Positions 8,471 through 17,615 of a stretch of 64,000 bases of DNA are shown piece after piece; position 1 is the first letter of the stretch; every line of letters starts with the position of its first letter. A program made the position numbers and the translations under genes. The stretch is from the IMG/VR virus record IMGVR_UViG_3300032315_001715, positions 124,001 to 188,000 of that record, one strand, 5' to 3'. Below the pieces are notes generated by a model. The model searched no databases. It had not been told where the DNA came from and was given only the letters and a program-made list of their open reading frames with translations. The stretch is from a virus.

Positions 8471-8835
8471 TATATCTTGTCCCCTGCCTTAATAGCATTG
8501 GTAGCTACCTTTGCGGCTGTTTTTTCAACTTTTTCCTGATTTTTGGTCTTTTCATCCTTTGCAACCACTTCCGGTTCCTCTTTCTTAAGGATGATTTTCT
8601 CATTCGGAGGAATACCGTCGATCCGTTTGAAAACCTCGGAAAATCTTTCCGTTTGTAGGAGATCCTTGATCAGATTTGAATTGATCTGAAAATGCTGGCT
8701 GCGCAACATGGAAATAACGGTTGCCATGTCGAGCTCAGTTTTCTTATCCTGTAATGCTGTGATGATGAGATCCATTAGATCGATCGAAATCTCATCAGAC
8801 ACATCATCCTCAAATATGATCTCCTTGATCAACAC
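8470..8835 (-). CDS. Small charged protein, possible head/core component
   Basis: The 121-residue protein has a helical N-terminal two-thirds (ISIDLMDLIITALQDKK...LQTERFSEVFKRIDG) and a Lys/Glu-rich, Ala-rich tail. The start MLIKEIIFE-D contains an I-x-E processing-like site. It sits between two large virion candidates with 1-7 nt spacing. No known family is recognised. Confidence 0.6.
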   Translation of the reverse strand: MLIKEIIFEDDVSDEISIDLMDLIITALQDKKTELDMATVISMLRSQHFQINSNLIKDLLQTERFSEVFKRIDGIPPNEKIILKKEEPEVVAKDEKTKNQEKVEKTAAKVATNAIKAGDKI

Positions 8836-8841
8836 GACCAG

Positions 8842-11800
8842 TTATCCTCGTGCAGCACGATTGATGGCGCTGGTAAAGCTTTCCGGTTCAATCATTCTTG
8901 GATTATTGATCATGTCGGCCTTGAGTTCAAGCCAGTATGCTCGTGCATCTGCACTTTCAAACATCTTCTTGCTCTTTCGACCGCTCTTGGTGGTATAGAT
9001 CACACCATATGGTGTAATGTTTTTGACTTCTTCCAGTGCGGCAGCCTTGTTGAGGCTTTCAATTGTTCGTAGCATGCCGATCACACCTTCTTGCATCTGC
9101 TGGCGAATGGTGTTCTTAGCTGCGGCAATCGTCTTGTTAACAACTGCGATCCTGTCTAGTATCGAGTCGCCTTCGAGACCGTATCCCATCTGTAGAGGAT
9201 CAGATGCCGTACCTTCCTTGAGCAACGACTTGAATTCATTGCGATGTGCAAGCATTTGAGCTTCAAGCTGCTGTAGCTCAACCTTGGCTTCAGCAAGTGC
9301 CTTTCCGGTACTTACAAAGCTTTCGTCCTTCTTGCCGAACTGCTTCCATGCAGTTGCATAAAGAACTTCCTGCCAGCGATTGCCATAACGCTTTTTGAAA
9401 TCATCCTTGTTGCTCTTGATGAAATCCTCGGCCTTCTTGCCAGGGGGTGCAGTTTCTTCGACCTCAGATTCGTTGACCTGCTTTGACAGCTTCTTTATTG
9501 CTGCCTTTGCGTTTGCGATTTCCTTGTTGAGATCCTTATTGCCTAGGTTTACACCGCTGGCCTTTTGCTTCTCAAGCTTCTTCAGTTCGGCCTTCTTGTT
9601 GTTGAGATCTCTTGTCGAGGCGCTGATCTCGGAGTCTAGTGCTTCGTCAACCTCTTCCTTCTTGGTGTTGTCTGCTTTCTTGTTCTTTGCCTTGGCCTTC
9701 ATCTTTTCGATGTTTTTCTTGAAAGCATCTGGTATCTTGCCCTCGGTTAGCCCTGGATTTGCACGCATGATGCGAGCCTTCGGTAGGGTCATTTCTGATC
9801 CATCTGGCTTCTTAAGGGTTATCTTGTCTCCGTCAATTTTAATGATCTCGTATCTCGGTGTTGCCTTTGGATTGGTCACATTGACCTTTTTACCAACAGC
9901 TAGGCTTTCGGCAACCTCATCCTTTTTAGCACGACCGAGAGGTTCGGTTTCACCCTGGGCTGCTGTTGGCCCAGTTTCAGTGCCAATTGCAGCTAGATCG
10001 GCTGATATGTCACTATCATCACCTTCTTCGCCGCCCTCGGTACCAGCGCTTTCAATGTCCGATGTAGCGGCAGGTATTCCTCCACTGTTAAGGGTATCGA
10101 TGGCTGCGTCCATCGTTTCTTTGGTGTTGGTAGTAACCTTCAACAGCTCGTCCAGCGCAGCTTTAACGGTGCTGTTGAATCCCATAGCAACTTCTTGGCC
10201 AAACTGGCTACGCATGATGTTAACTAGCGGCATTAGATCCTCAACGCTCATCTTGGCAACGTCTTCAGCAATATCCTGAACATTGGTGCTCATGTCCTTG
10301 GCTGCTAGTATCGTTGATGCTTTGGCGAGGTCTTCTTGTTCAGAAAGATTTTGAATTGATTCAACGACTTCCTTGCGAGTGGCCTTTATGCCGTCTGCAA
10401 AATGATCGTCCATCGCATGCTGCTCAAACTGCACATAATCCATGTAGTGCTTGCATGAGCTGATGCATTCGCTAGCCGTGGTCAGCTTCATTGCGACCCA
10501 TCCCTCGAGCTTGTCTCCTGGCTTGATCATTTCAAATAGCTTGATTGAGTACTCCATGATCAGCATGAGGTTCTGTCGAGAAACACCGCCGCTGGTCTCG
10601 CCAAGGCCAGCATCCTCATCACCCTCTGGAAGTTCTTCTGGCTCAAACTTCTTGTAGTAATCGAGGTAATGATATACCTTATCAAGCAAACCTGCAGCCT
10701 TGGTAAGTGCGCCAGCGATCCACGGCTGTACCTCAGCTTGCGGATCGATCTGCTTCAACATGCTCATGGCATACTTGGAGTTACGATAAAGCTCACTGCG
10801 AGACATGCTAGCCTGGTATTCATAATGATGCGCATGTCCAACGGCCTTCCCGCCCGCTGGTAAAGTTAGTTGGCCTGTTGCAGCAGGAGCACCAGACGGC
10901 TCATCGATCATGTTTTCCATTATCGATTCATCGCCAGCACTTTCCTTGTTGTATTCCTTGTCCTTGGTCTTGGCAATCGCAGCAGGCTTTGGCATTCCGC
11001 CGGCAACCATTCGGGCAATTTGCACATCAGCGAAATCCTTATCACCGTCCTTGTCTTGGTCGACGCTGGCCTCGCTAACGGTAAGTCCGGCCTTCTTTGC
11101 GGTATTGGACACTATGTTTTGAAGTCTTGTTAGATCAGCCGGATCTAGATTGATCTTGGATGCCACCCGTGGCATTGCCTTCATGATAACTTGTAGATCG
11201 CTCTTGGTAATCCCTGTTGGTCCAAACGAGGTCTTCAATGTGGTGATTTTATCCCCAACCTTGCTGATGGCATTTAGATCAGCCAACACCGTTTCGTCCT
11301 TGCCGCCCATCATCGATGCATCGATGCCGGGATTTTGGCTATAGTCCATCATGGCCCTACCAAGCTCAGCAAAGAGATCCAGCATCGATGCTTGTTCCGA
11401 AAGTCCGCTCGGTGACTCGCTAACGGCAGCTTGCTTTGCAAACATTGCCTTGGCGTATGCCTTGACCTTTTGTTCGTTAGCTGTCAACGGAGACTGGAAT
11501 GCAGTGCCTTGGTTCACTAGCTTTTCACCAACGCGACTAAATGCGTTCATTTTTCTAAGGGTAGCGTCGTCGGTACCCCGTTGATCCTGTGACCATTGCA
11601 TCATAGCACGGCCAAGCGATATGTTGTCATTGAGATCTGGGCTCATAGTTTCTTCCATGCTTGTTTCGGTTGATTCGGCCATCCTGCGGCGACGCCTCTT
11701 TGGCGCAAGCTCCGTAAGCATGATCCTAACGGCCTCTAGGATCAGCATGCTCTTGATGTATTCTGGATTTTGTTGGTAGCTGTTGAAGCTGCTTTCCGAA

Positions 11801-11991
11801 ACGATCTCATCACGCTTGGTTTCCCAAGACGTTTTGCATTCGTTGAGGAATTCTTCCGTAGACGGTGAATCTAGGTTAATGCTCATTTGGACCCCATAAA
11901 CGTTCTTAAGGGTCGATATTATCTGATTAAGCCTGGCCTCGCCCGACGTTTCAAAGTAGTTAAGATACATTCTAACAGAACTCCCGGCCAT
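8842..11991 (-). CDS. Very large multidomain virion/internal protein
   Basis: The 1049-residue protein is modular. A helical N-terminus (1-100) ends in RRRRR. Next come repeated LGRAMMQWSQD and LGRAMMDYSQN units (about 125 and 211), a DKDGDKDFADVQIARM segment (about 310), a helical SRSELYRNSKYAMSML module (about 395), an acidic linker, a KOW-like segment (KKVNVTNP..YEIIKIDGDKITLKK, about 700) and a C-terminal KSNKDDFKKRYG..W segment. Composition is helical, polar and highly charged, as in internal or scaffold proteins. A perfect TATAAATA late box lies 26 nt upstream. An alternative start at 11970, preceded by GGGAG, is plausible. Confidence 0.65.
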   Translation of the reverse strand: MAGSSVRMYLNYFETSGEARLNQIISTLKNVYGVQMSINLDSPSTEEFLNECKTSWETKRDEIVSESSFNSYQQNPEYIKSMLILEAVRIMLTELAPKRRRRRMAESTETSMEETMSPDLNDNISLGRAMMQWSQDQRGTDDATLRKMNAFSRVGEKLVNQGTAFQSPLTANEQKVKAYAKAMFAKQAAVSESPSGLSEQASMLDLFAELGRAMMDYSQNPGIDASMMGGKDETVLADLNAISKVGDKITTLKTSFGPTGITKSDLQVIMKAMPRVASKINLDPADLTRLQNIVSNTAKKAGLTVSEASVDQDKDGDKDFADVQIARMVAGGMPKPAAIAKTKDKEYNKESAGDESIMENMIDEPSGAPAATGQLTLPAGGKAVGHAHHYEYQASMSRSELYRNSKYAMSMLKQIDPQAEVQPWIAGALTKAAGLLDKVYHYLDYYKKFEPEELPEGDEDAGLGETSGGVSRQNLMLIMEYSIKLFEMIKPGDKLEGWVAMKLTTASECISSCKHYMDYVQFEQHAMDDHFADGIKATRKEVVESIQNLSEQEDLAKASTILAAKDMSTNVQDIAEDVAKMSVEDLMPLVNIMRSQFGQEVAMGFNSTVKAALDELLKVTTNTKETMDAAIDTLNSGGIPAATSDIESAGTEGGEEGDDSDISADLAAIGTETGPTAAQGETEPLGRAKKDEVAESLAVGKKVNVTNPKATPRYEIIKIDGDKITLKKPDGSEMTLPKARIMRANPGLTEGKIPDAFKKNIEKMKAKAKNKKADNTKKEEVDEALDSEISASTRDLNNKKAELKKLEKQKASGVNLGNKDLNKEIANAKAAIKKLSKQVNESEVEETAPPGKKAEDFIKSNKDDFKKRYGNRWQEVLYATAWKQFGKKDESFVSTGKALAEAKVELQQLEAQMLAHRNEFKSLLKEGTASDPLQMGYGLEGDSILDRIAVVNKTIAAAKNTIRQQMQEGVIGMLRTIESLNKAAALEEVKNITPYGVIYTTKSGRKSKKMFESADARAYWLELKADMINNPRMIEPESFTSAINRAARG

Positions 11992-12016
11992 GCAAGGCCA
12001 CTTGCTTGATGGTACT

Positions 12017-12024
12017 TATTTATA
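12017..12024 (-). promoter_or_regulatory. Late promoter TATAAATA (perfect T4 consensus)
   Basis: The minus strand carries TATAAATA, identical to the T4 gp55-dependent late box, 26 nt upstream of the 1049-residue protein. Confidence 0.75.
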
Positions 12025-12044
12025 CCAATCAAGAGAGATGTTAG

Positions 12045-12356
12045 TTAGATTGAAAAGCTATTACCACACCCGCAAGTGCCGGTTGCTGCCGGTATATCAA
12101 CGGTAAAATATGAACCATCCAAGCTGACCTTGTAATCGACGGTTGCTGTGTCAATTATATCCAGGCTTGACTGATCTACGATCAATGATCCGGTACCACA
12201 AGCAAACTCAACATCGTCATCTGACACAGATTGATCAAAATCCCAGACCTTGTTAAAGCCTTGGCATCCGCCGGATTCGACGGATAACCTAACTAGCTTG
12301 CCATGCTGGCGGCACAGATCATTAATTTTAGTTTTAGCCGAATCGGTGAGTATCAT
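12045..12356 (-). CDS. IscA/HesB-type iron-sulfur cluster carrier
   Basis: The 103-residue protein (ATG overlapping the previous TGA) matches A-type Fe-S carriers in length and layout. ILTDSAKTKI opens it, the first ligand is C31 in ESGGCQGF, and the C-terminal pair C95-G-C97 lies in GTCGCGNSF. All three canonical Cys are present, so it should bind a cluster or iron and deliver it to apoproteins. It ends a small operon of head-protein candidates. Possible clients are a viral PD-(D/E)XK nuclease or the Rieske oxygenase of the island; neither link is proven. Confidence 0.88.
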   Translation of the reverse strand: MILTDSAKTKINDLCRQHGKLVRLSVESGGCQGFNKVWDFDQSVSDDDVEFACGTGSLIVDQSSLDIIDTATVDYKVSLDGSYFTVDIPAATGTCGCGNSFSI

Positions 12357-13000
12357 TTTACCAAATTCTTGATGTTCTTTTTCGCAGCCATGCAACGATC
12401 CAAGCTAGCTTGATATCTGCTTTCAAATATATCACGTTTTGATGCATCAACTGCTGTCGACATTTTCTTCTTGTACATCAAAGCGTCTACCTTGTGAGAA
12501 GAATACTGGTCATCCTGTTCGAACAGGGTGCGAACTTCTTGGCTGTTTGCAAATCGACCAGCGTTTAGCAATCTAACCACGCCAAGTGCCGTTTCGTACA
12601 GGCTTATGTCGTCGGCAATGGTGTCACTGGTCAGGCTGTTGTAGATGCTGTAAAACTGCTTACCAGCAATCCGTTTAGGATCATCTTTGATCATGATTTG
12701 ATATCTACCAACCTTAACGCCGGTTTCTAATCTCTCGGTATTAAGAGCTTCTGATATCTGCGGGGATGATGCACCTTCCGTGATCATACCGTCAACCACA
12801 TGATTGCTCAATGAATTGAGCCGCGTTAATACCGATGCCATTGCGTTTACATCTGACCGTGTTATCTGTCCAGGTCCGGCTAACTCAATTGCTGATTCAG
12901 CAAGCGCTGTTGATCTAGGAGCATCGGGCGGCGTTTCCCCGTTCATCAATTGCAGTATTCGAGCCATTGCATCTCGATCTTCCGGTGTTACGGCTGTCAT
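12353..13000 (-). CDS. Hypothetical protein, late operon
   Basis: The 215-residue protein is not recognised. It is largely helical, with a central segment GVKVGRYQIMIKDDPKRIAGKQFYSIYNS, an amphipathic region SLYETALGVVRLLNAGR, and a basic C-terminus. It is translationally coupled to the IscA-like gene (ATGA) and follows a 76-residue gene by 1 nt. It is probably virion-associated by position only. Confidence 0.6.
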   Translation of the reverse strand: MTAVTPEDRDAMARILQLMNGETPPDAPRSTALAESAIELAGPGQITRSDVNAMASVLTRLNSLSNHVVDGMITEGASSPQISEALNTERLETGVKVGRYQIMIKDDPKRIAGKQFYSIYNSLTSDTIADDISLYETALGVVRLLNAGRFANSQEVRTLFEQDDQYSSHKVDALMYKKKMSTAVDASKRDIFESRYQASLDRCMAAKKNIKNLVK

Positions 13001-13001
13001 A

Positions 13002-13232
13002 TTAGCTCTCCCATAGTTCCTCTAGATCATTGACCGTGAAGCACAGCTTATCCTCGAACATGATCCTCGTCAATAATCCCCGTCTAACCAATCCTCTTGC
13101 TAGCTCACTTTCGCGAGGATCGAGCAAATGTTTTGGCAATGGGTCAACGTGCCCTCGAACTCGTTCCATTACCACATTTTCTTCATTGCTGACCGGTTGT
13201 AATAGCCCGCCGCGTATTTCGATGAACTTCAT
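13002..13232 (-). CDS. Small hypothetical protein
   Basis: The 76-residue protein has a conserved-looking core, NVVMERVRGHVDPLPKHL, followed by ESELARGLVRRGLL and an acidic end (NDLEELWES). The layout suggests a small winged-helix-like or adaptor fold, but no family is recognised. It is packed between neighbours with 1-3 nt spacing. Confidence 0.6.
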   Translation of the reverse strand: MKFIEIRGGLLQPVSNEENVVMERVRGHVDPLPKHLLDPRESELARGLVRRGLLTRIMFEDKLCFTVNDLEELWES

Positions 13233-13235
13233 CTA

Positions 13236-13940
13236 TCACTCCGTTGGCGGATTTATTGTTTTCATTTTTTCGGCTGTGTTCTTGAGTAACATACCGATGC
13301 CAGTGGCCATTTCGATCTTGTCGTAAAGATCGTCGCTAACCTTTCCCTTGATATTTGCTACCTGGCTTTGCAATCCGACCATGATATCTCCCATGGTGGC
13401 AATCCTAGCAGCAGTGGCATTGTTCTTGAAGTCTCCAAGAAAATGCTTGTTGAACAAACCTGTAAACATATCAGCTTCTTCAATGATGTCCTCGGCAACT
13501 GGCGCTTGTTCTTCAGAAATGCTCGGATCAATGGTTGTTGGATTTGAAATACCAGCAAGTTGCATCATTCGATTGATGGGATTTAAGGGGGTCATGCCGC
13601 CCATCACCCCTTCGTCGATCTTGGTCAGCTTGTTTTCCCTGACCATCTTGGTCTTGCCATCATAAATGATACCGATGCAGGAATTTGGTCCCCTGGGTAT
13701 CGATATCTCGACCTCAGAGCCCTCGTAAATCACGATCTCACCCTTTTCCCAATCCTGCGAAACTGCTCCTTTGTTGGGCAAGTTCATCGCATGCTTGGCC
13801 TTGCGGCTCCATCTATCCTCAACAGAATTCCAAAGGGCGTCATCCCCGTCATTTTGTTCGACCATGATGTGTGGTGGTTTCACGATTGCCTCCTGATTAT
13901 TACCAGAAATATCTGCCATGTATTCGATTAGGGTTTTCAT
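13236..13940 (-). CDS. Hypothetical head/virion protein
   Basis: The 234-residue protein begins MKTLIEYMAD. It contains a small beta-barrel-like segment (KGEIVIYEGSEVEISIPRG....IGIIYDGKTKMVRE, about 66-103) and the short phage motif NRMMQLAGI (about 123-131), which recurs in other proteins here. The second half is helical and contains LFNKHFLGDFKNN. It is coupled by ATGA to the 52-residue gene upstream. Function is unknown. Confidence 0.6.
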   Translation of the reverse strand: MKTLIEYMADISGNNQEAIVKPPHIMVEQNDGDDALWNSVEDRWSRKAKHAMNLPNKGAVSQDWEKGEIVIYEGSEVEISIPRGPNSCIGIIYDGKTKMVRENKLTKIDEGVMGGMTPLNPINRMMQLAGISNPTTIDPSISEEQAPVAEDIIEEADMFTGLFNKHFLGDFKNNATAARIATMGDIMVGLQSQVANIKGKVSDDLYDKIEMATGIGMLLKNTAEKMKTINPPTE

Positions 13941-14095
13941 TTTCTTTCCTTGCTTATTGGGAACAAGGGCTTTGCTCGCTGGTCATACTCCGGATCTTTA
14001 TGTATCGGTGCAGCCTTGTGCGAAAGAACACCATCCTTTCGAACGATGACGATCTGCTTGGGAGTTGATTTTGCAAAAAGTTGATCTAACAACAT
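13937..14095 (-). CDS. 52-residue conserved-style small protein
   Basis: The short ORF starts at 14095 (MLLDQLFAKSTPKQIV) and ends in KERK-TGA, overlapping the next ATG by ATGA. It sits 25 nt after an ATAAATA late box, which supports it as the first gene of the 14.1-12.0 kb operon. No family is recognised. Confidence 0.6.
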   Translation of the reverse strand: MLLDQLFAKSTPKQIVIVRKDGVLSHKAAPIHKDPEYDQRAKPLFPISKERK

Positions 14096-14119
14096 GACCT
14101 TGGCTCTTACTTGATGAGA

Positions 14120-14126
14120 TATTTAT
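14120..14126 (-). promoter_or_regulatory. Late promoter motif ATAAATA
   Basis: ATAAATA on the minus strand, 25 nt before the 52-residue gene at 14095. It lies just after the terminator of the preceding transcription unit. Confidence 0.6.
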
Positions 14127-14131
14127 TGCAA

Positions 14132-14168
14132 AGACAAAAAGAAAGGCGCATCTCTGCGCCTTTCCTTC
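14132..14168 (-). terminator. Rho-independent terminator
   Basis: On the minus strand AAGGAAAGGCGCA, GAGA loop, then TGCGCCTTTCTTTTT gives a G/C-rich stem followed by a T-rich tract. It follows the stop of the 207-residue gene. Confidence 0.8.
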
Positions 14169-14190
14169 CTTGATTCCTTTTGGAAATCTA

Positions 14191-14814
14191 TTACAGCACT
14201 AGTGCGCGGATCGCGATGGTGTTGCGCAGGGTGGTTCCTGCACCGGTACCATCTGCATCGGTGTCGAAGGTTGTTCCGCCGAGTACCGGTGTTGCTAGAT
14301 CCTGCACTGTAACTCCGTTAAGAGCTGTCAACAGCTGATATCCCAGCTCGTTGCTCTGGGCAGCGCTGCTGACATTCCAGTAACCGGTCTTTTCCGTTGC
14401 GATCTTCACGGTAGTCACCGTGGCAGATGCGCTGTAAGTGTCGCCAAATGCCGTGCCGTTTAGATAGCCAGCATAGGTAGCAGTAGACGGGTTAGCGACG
14501 GTTGCAGCAGACACACTGATCGCAACTGGGTTCACGCGCTGTGCGAAGACCTGTAGCAACAGATCCAGGTTAGCCTGCTTGACCAGTGCATCCTCGTAGG
14601 TTGCCTGGGTTGAATAGGTCACCGGTGTACCTGCACCGTTGACCACGGTCACTGGCTGCCAGGTGGTGTACAGATTTTGGATGCCGCTTAGGTCAGCGAC
14701 TGGGGTGGTAACATTGGTCTGTGCCATCGGAACCAGGGTTGCGATTGCAAAGAAATCCATGTTACCAGTGAGGAATTCACCGGCCTGAACGCCGCCATTT
14801 ACCTTATCAGTCAT
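14191..14814 (-). CDS. Probable abundant virion protein (beta-rich)
   Basis: The 207-residue protein is Thr/Ala/Val-rich and Cys-free, with predicted beta strands and an N-terminus MTDKVNGGVQAGEFLTGNMDFF. It has the strongest expression signals in the window. An ATAAATA late box lies 40 nt upstream, AAGGAGATAAACT leads into ATG, and its own terminator follows. This monocistronic layout and composition fit a high-copy head or tail decoration protein. The exact location is unknown. Confidence 0.65.
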   Translation of the reverse strand: MTDKVNGGVQAGEFLTGNMDFFAIATLVPMAQTNVTTPVADLSGIQNLYTTWQPVTVVNGAGTPVTYSTQATYEDALVKQANLDLLLQVFAQRVNPVAISVSAATVANPSTATYAGYLNGTAFGDTYSASATVTTVKIATEKTGYWNVSSAAQSNELGYQLLTALNGVTVQDLATPVLGGTTFDTDADGTGAGTTLRNTIAIRALVL

Positions 14815-14853
14815 AGTTTATCTCCTTGTAAAGGTGCAATTTGCTTGCGTGAT

Positions 14854-14860
14854 TATTTAT
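14854..14860 (-). promoter_or_regulatory. Late promoter motif ATAAATA
   Basis: ATAAATA on the minus strand, 40 nt before the start of the 207-residue virion protein, giving room for its AAGGAG leader. Confidence 0.6.
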
Positions 14861-14874
14861 GTCTGACGGTCCAT

Positions 14875-16686
14875 TTACTGGCGTTTAGACCTCTTCTTCT
14901 TGGTTTTCGTCGGTGCGGTCCCAGCTGGACCAAAGAAGCTCTGCCCAGCCGGCATGCGTCGTATTACTGGCATCATTGGGCCACCGAGGCCGCTTGCAAC
15001 GCTAGCAATGCTACCAGATGACGTTGATCCCGCAGAGGACATCTCCCGTAGATCAGCAGACTTTGCAAATCCGGGCTTTGGAGTAAACGGCGGCGACGAC
15101 GGATCATTTAGATTTTGCCACTTGTTATCACCAACCTTTTTCAGCCGAACATCCACGTCCTTGCCGGTCTTTGGATCCTTGATCGTTCTATTAACCACGG
15201 TACCGATGGGATCCGTTCCGCGATTAACCGCCGTTGACGTTTGATCCGATACCACTTTCTCCCAATAGGCAACAAATGCATCCTTGCCTTTTTCCTTGAA
15301 GATCTTCTCAGCAGCAGCATCAATATCCGCAACACCGCTTTTGAATGGAACCTCAGCAGCCGGTGACCCGGCGCCTAAATCGCTTGCTATGTCATTTTGA
15401 TCAACACCAACCTTGGTCAGCACACCTTTGATCAGATCGTCTGAAATGCCACCTCGGCGTAGTATCTTAACGATGTTTGCACTATCGATTGGTCGGCCAG
15501 CTGCATTCCACAGCTTTTCCAGCTTGTCAGCGGTAACCTTGGTGGTAATGTTTTTTCCAATCTGTGCTGCTTTAGCAGCAGCTTTACCTGCAAGACCTTT
15601 AAGCGCATCAAGCGGTCCTTCTGACATGGAAAAGATCTCAAGTACCTGGGATTCGCTAAGATTGCCTGGTTTGGTTCTATCAACCGATGTTGCAGCGGCT
15701 GTTGCTCCTTGCACACCGGCAACGATCTGTCCTATGACTTTTCTGGTATTAGCAATGTCATCTCTTGCCTGTGCATACAGAGTTTGATTGTTTATCAAGG
15801 CATCGTCGATGACCTTTTGTAGCTCCGCGTTGGTTAATATTTCCTTCAATCGAGCCAATCCATTTGCACCGCGATTGAAGTTACCGTTACGCATCTCTTC
15901 AACCGATGCGTTGAACAGCACGCGGACCCTGGTTTGTAGCTCGGCTGGAATGAAGGAATTGAATTCAAACATGGTAACACCGTTGACCACATATCTCATT
16001 TCAACCCGTCGCAGGGAAACATATCCTGGTATCTTCGCCACGTCTAGCGTTAGATTCGAGAACATCTCAGCAACACCTTTGGCACCGAGGCCGGCAATGT
16101 AACCTATCACCCCTGTCTTGGCACCCCGTCCGACGGCTGTTGATAGTTTTTCTCCCTTGAGCAGTTCAACCGAACCCCGTAGTATTTGACCGGCGATGGC
16201 GCCAGCACCCGGTCCGCCACTGACGCTGGCCACGGCTGTTAGCACACCAACGACGAACGCTGTTTTTCCGGGATTTTCCTTGGCAAACTTACCAAGCGCA
16301 TCAACGCTTTTGATAACAGCCGAATCCTCGCCAAGCTTGTCGGTGATGGTTGATTTTAGTTTCTCAAATTTTTGATCGAAAAATTTAACAGGTGCGGTAT
16401 CCTGCAGCCATTTTCCGGCGGTTGACAGCAATTCCTGCGCACGAGTACCGGCATCAACGGTTTTACCAGCAAGAGTTCGATTTTTTCCTAGATCAGTAAC
16501 GGTCCGTTCAACATCGGAAAACACGTCCTTGATCTGAGAAGGACTTAACGTGGCTTCAATTAGGGGTCTAAAATGATTATACAATCCCTCGATCACCAAC
16601 CGTTGATCGGGAGTGGTACCAACACATACCGTTTCTAACAGTGCTGCCTTTCTTGGATTTGATTCGATCAGATTTTGATATCTCAT
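14875..16686 (-). CDS. Large candidate internal/ejected protein with glycine-rich hydrophobic segments
   Basis: The 603-residue protein starts MRYQNLIE-S, another L-x-E capsid-targeting-like peptide. Residues 142-168 (FVVGVLTAVASVSG then GAGAIAGQIL) and 190-203 (TGVIGYIAGLGAKG) are glycine-rich hydrophobic stretches able to insert in membranes. The rest is helical and charged, and the last 60 residues are Ser/Gly/Pro-rich with a basic KTKKKRSKRQ end. This fits an internal head protein ejected into the host envelope, though no family is recognised. It overlaps the downstream-coded partner by ATGA. Confidence 0.6.
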   Translation of the reverse strand: MRYQNLIESNPRKAALLETVCVGTTPDQRLVIEGLYNHFRPLIEATLSPSQIKDVFSDVERTVTDLGKNRTLAGKTVDAGTRAQELLSTAGKWLQDTAPVKFFDQKFEKLKSTITDKLGEDSAVIKSVDALGKFAKENPGKTAFVVGVLTAVASVSGGPGAGAIAGQILRGSVELLKGEKLSTAVGRGAKTGVIGYIAGLGAKGVAEMFSNLTLDVAKIPGYVSLRRVEMRYVVNGVTMFEFNSFIPAELQTRVRVLFNASVEEMRNGNFNRGANGLARLKEILTNAELQKVIDDALINNQTLYAQARDDIANTRKVIGQIVAGVQGATAAATSVDRTKPGNLSESQVLEIFSMSEGPLDALKGLAGKAAAKAAQIGKNITTKVTADKLEKLWNAAGRPIDSANIVKILRRGGISDDLIKGVLTKVGVDQNDIASDLGAGSPAAEVPFKSGVADIDAAAEKIFKEKGKDAFVAYWEKVVSDQTSTAVNRGTDPIGTVVNRTIKDPKTGKDVDVRLKKVGDNKWQNLNDPSSPPFTPKPGFAKSADLREMSSAGSTSSGSIASVASGLGGPMMPVIRRMPAGQSFFGPAGTAPTKTKKKRSKRQ

Positions 16687-17348
16687 GGGGTTGTTCCTTT
16701 GAGCTTGGCTAGCTCTTGTTTGATTTTATCGATCACGGTCTGGTCAAGCTTGCTAGCAGCAGGTTGGGGCTGCGTCGCCTCTGGTGATCTTGCTAGCTGT
16801 TGCTCTGGTTCATCGTCGGGCATTTCTTGTGATCGATCGCTACGTTCTAGCCATTTAATCGCACCCAGTTCTAGGAGATAGGTTACGGCAATTTCAGCAC
16901 GTTTTGCTGAATCCGTATCATCTGGTCCCCCGATCAGCTGCGAACTTTTAGACCAGGTCTGTTTCATCACATCGGTAGATATCCGCTGACTTGGTGCGGA
17001 TCCGCCGACTTGCTTGCTTGTTTGCTTGGAAATGAGATCAAGTATTTTTGATTGAACCGTTTGGTCCTTGAATATCTTGGTAATCTCGGTACCGGTTAAC
17101 CCGAGCTGATCAGGCATGGAAAGATACTTGTATAGAGTGTTCCATGTTACCGTGTCCCATTTTTGGCCATTACGGCCCATGTGCTGGGTGAAGTTTTTCT
17201 TAGCGTCAAGCAATACCTTTGAAACCTCAGCTTTTCCTCGATGACGCGCACTGACCACGCCGGCTAGGGCATTTCCAACCAATCCAACATAATCTTTCAG
17301 GCCTTCTTTAACCGACCCAGGATCCTCGCTAATTTGCCCGATTTTCAT
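16683..17348 (-). CDS. Hypothetical candidate internal protein
   Basis: The 221-residue protein begins MKIGQISE-D and has a helical basic core (LLDAKKNFTQHMGRNGQKWDTVTWNTLYKYL) and a variable Gln/Pro-rich linker near 165-195. It overlaps genes on both sides by ATGA, so it is made with the 603-residue protein and the 81-residue protein. Its function is unknown. Confidence 0.6.
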   Translation of the reverse strand: MKIGQISEDPGSVKEGLKDYVGLVGNALAGVVSARHRGKAEVSKVLLDAKKNFTQHMGRNGQKWDTVTWNTLYKYLSMPDQLGLTGTEITKIFKDQTVQSKILDLISKQTSKQVGGSAPSQRISTDVMKQTWSKSSQLIGGPDDTDSAKRAEIAVTYLLELGAIKWLERSDRSQEMPDDEPEQQLARSPEATQPQPAASKLDQTVIDKIKQELAKLKGTTP

Positions 17349-17590
17349 TCAGATTTCCTCAATTCTTTGATCTTTCTCATAAATTTTCGATCATCCTCAC
17401 TGAGAATGCTTCGATGCAATCGTTTTACCAAGTCATCTGCAACATCACTTGGATAGCTTTCTCGTATTAATCTAGCAAGATTAACAGCTGATGCTATTAT
17501 ATGGGTAGCTCGACTTTCGATGATGGTATGCTTGCTCTTTGCCGGAACAATCGTGTCAAGCTCGTCGATGATGTTTTTTAATAAGTCCAT
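17345..17590 (-). CDS. Small helical protein
   Basis: The 81-residue protein is wholly helical by appearance (LLKNIIDELDTIV, AVNLARLIRESYPSDVADDLVKRLHRSIL) with a basic end. It is first gene of the 17.6-14.9 kb late operon, 26 nt after an ATAAATA box. No family is recognised. Confidence 0.6.
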   Translation of the reverse strand: MDLLKNIIDELDTIVPAKSKHTIIESRATHIIASAVNLARLIRESYPSDVADDLVKRLHRSILSEDDRKFMRKIKELRKSE

Positions 17591-17615
17591 GATTAAATTC
17601 CGCGCGTTGGTTAAA

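Noticed and set aside
9395-10279. 294-codon open frame on the plus strand
   Set aside because: It lies wholly antisense to the 1049-residue virion protein, has low-complexity Ser/Leu/Phe translation typical of a reverse frame, and has no ribosome site.
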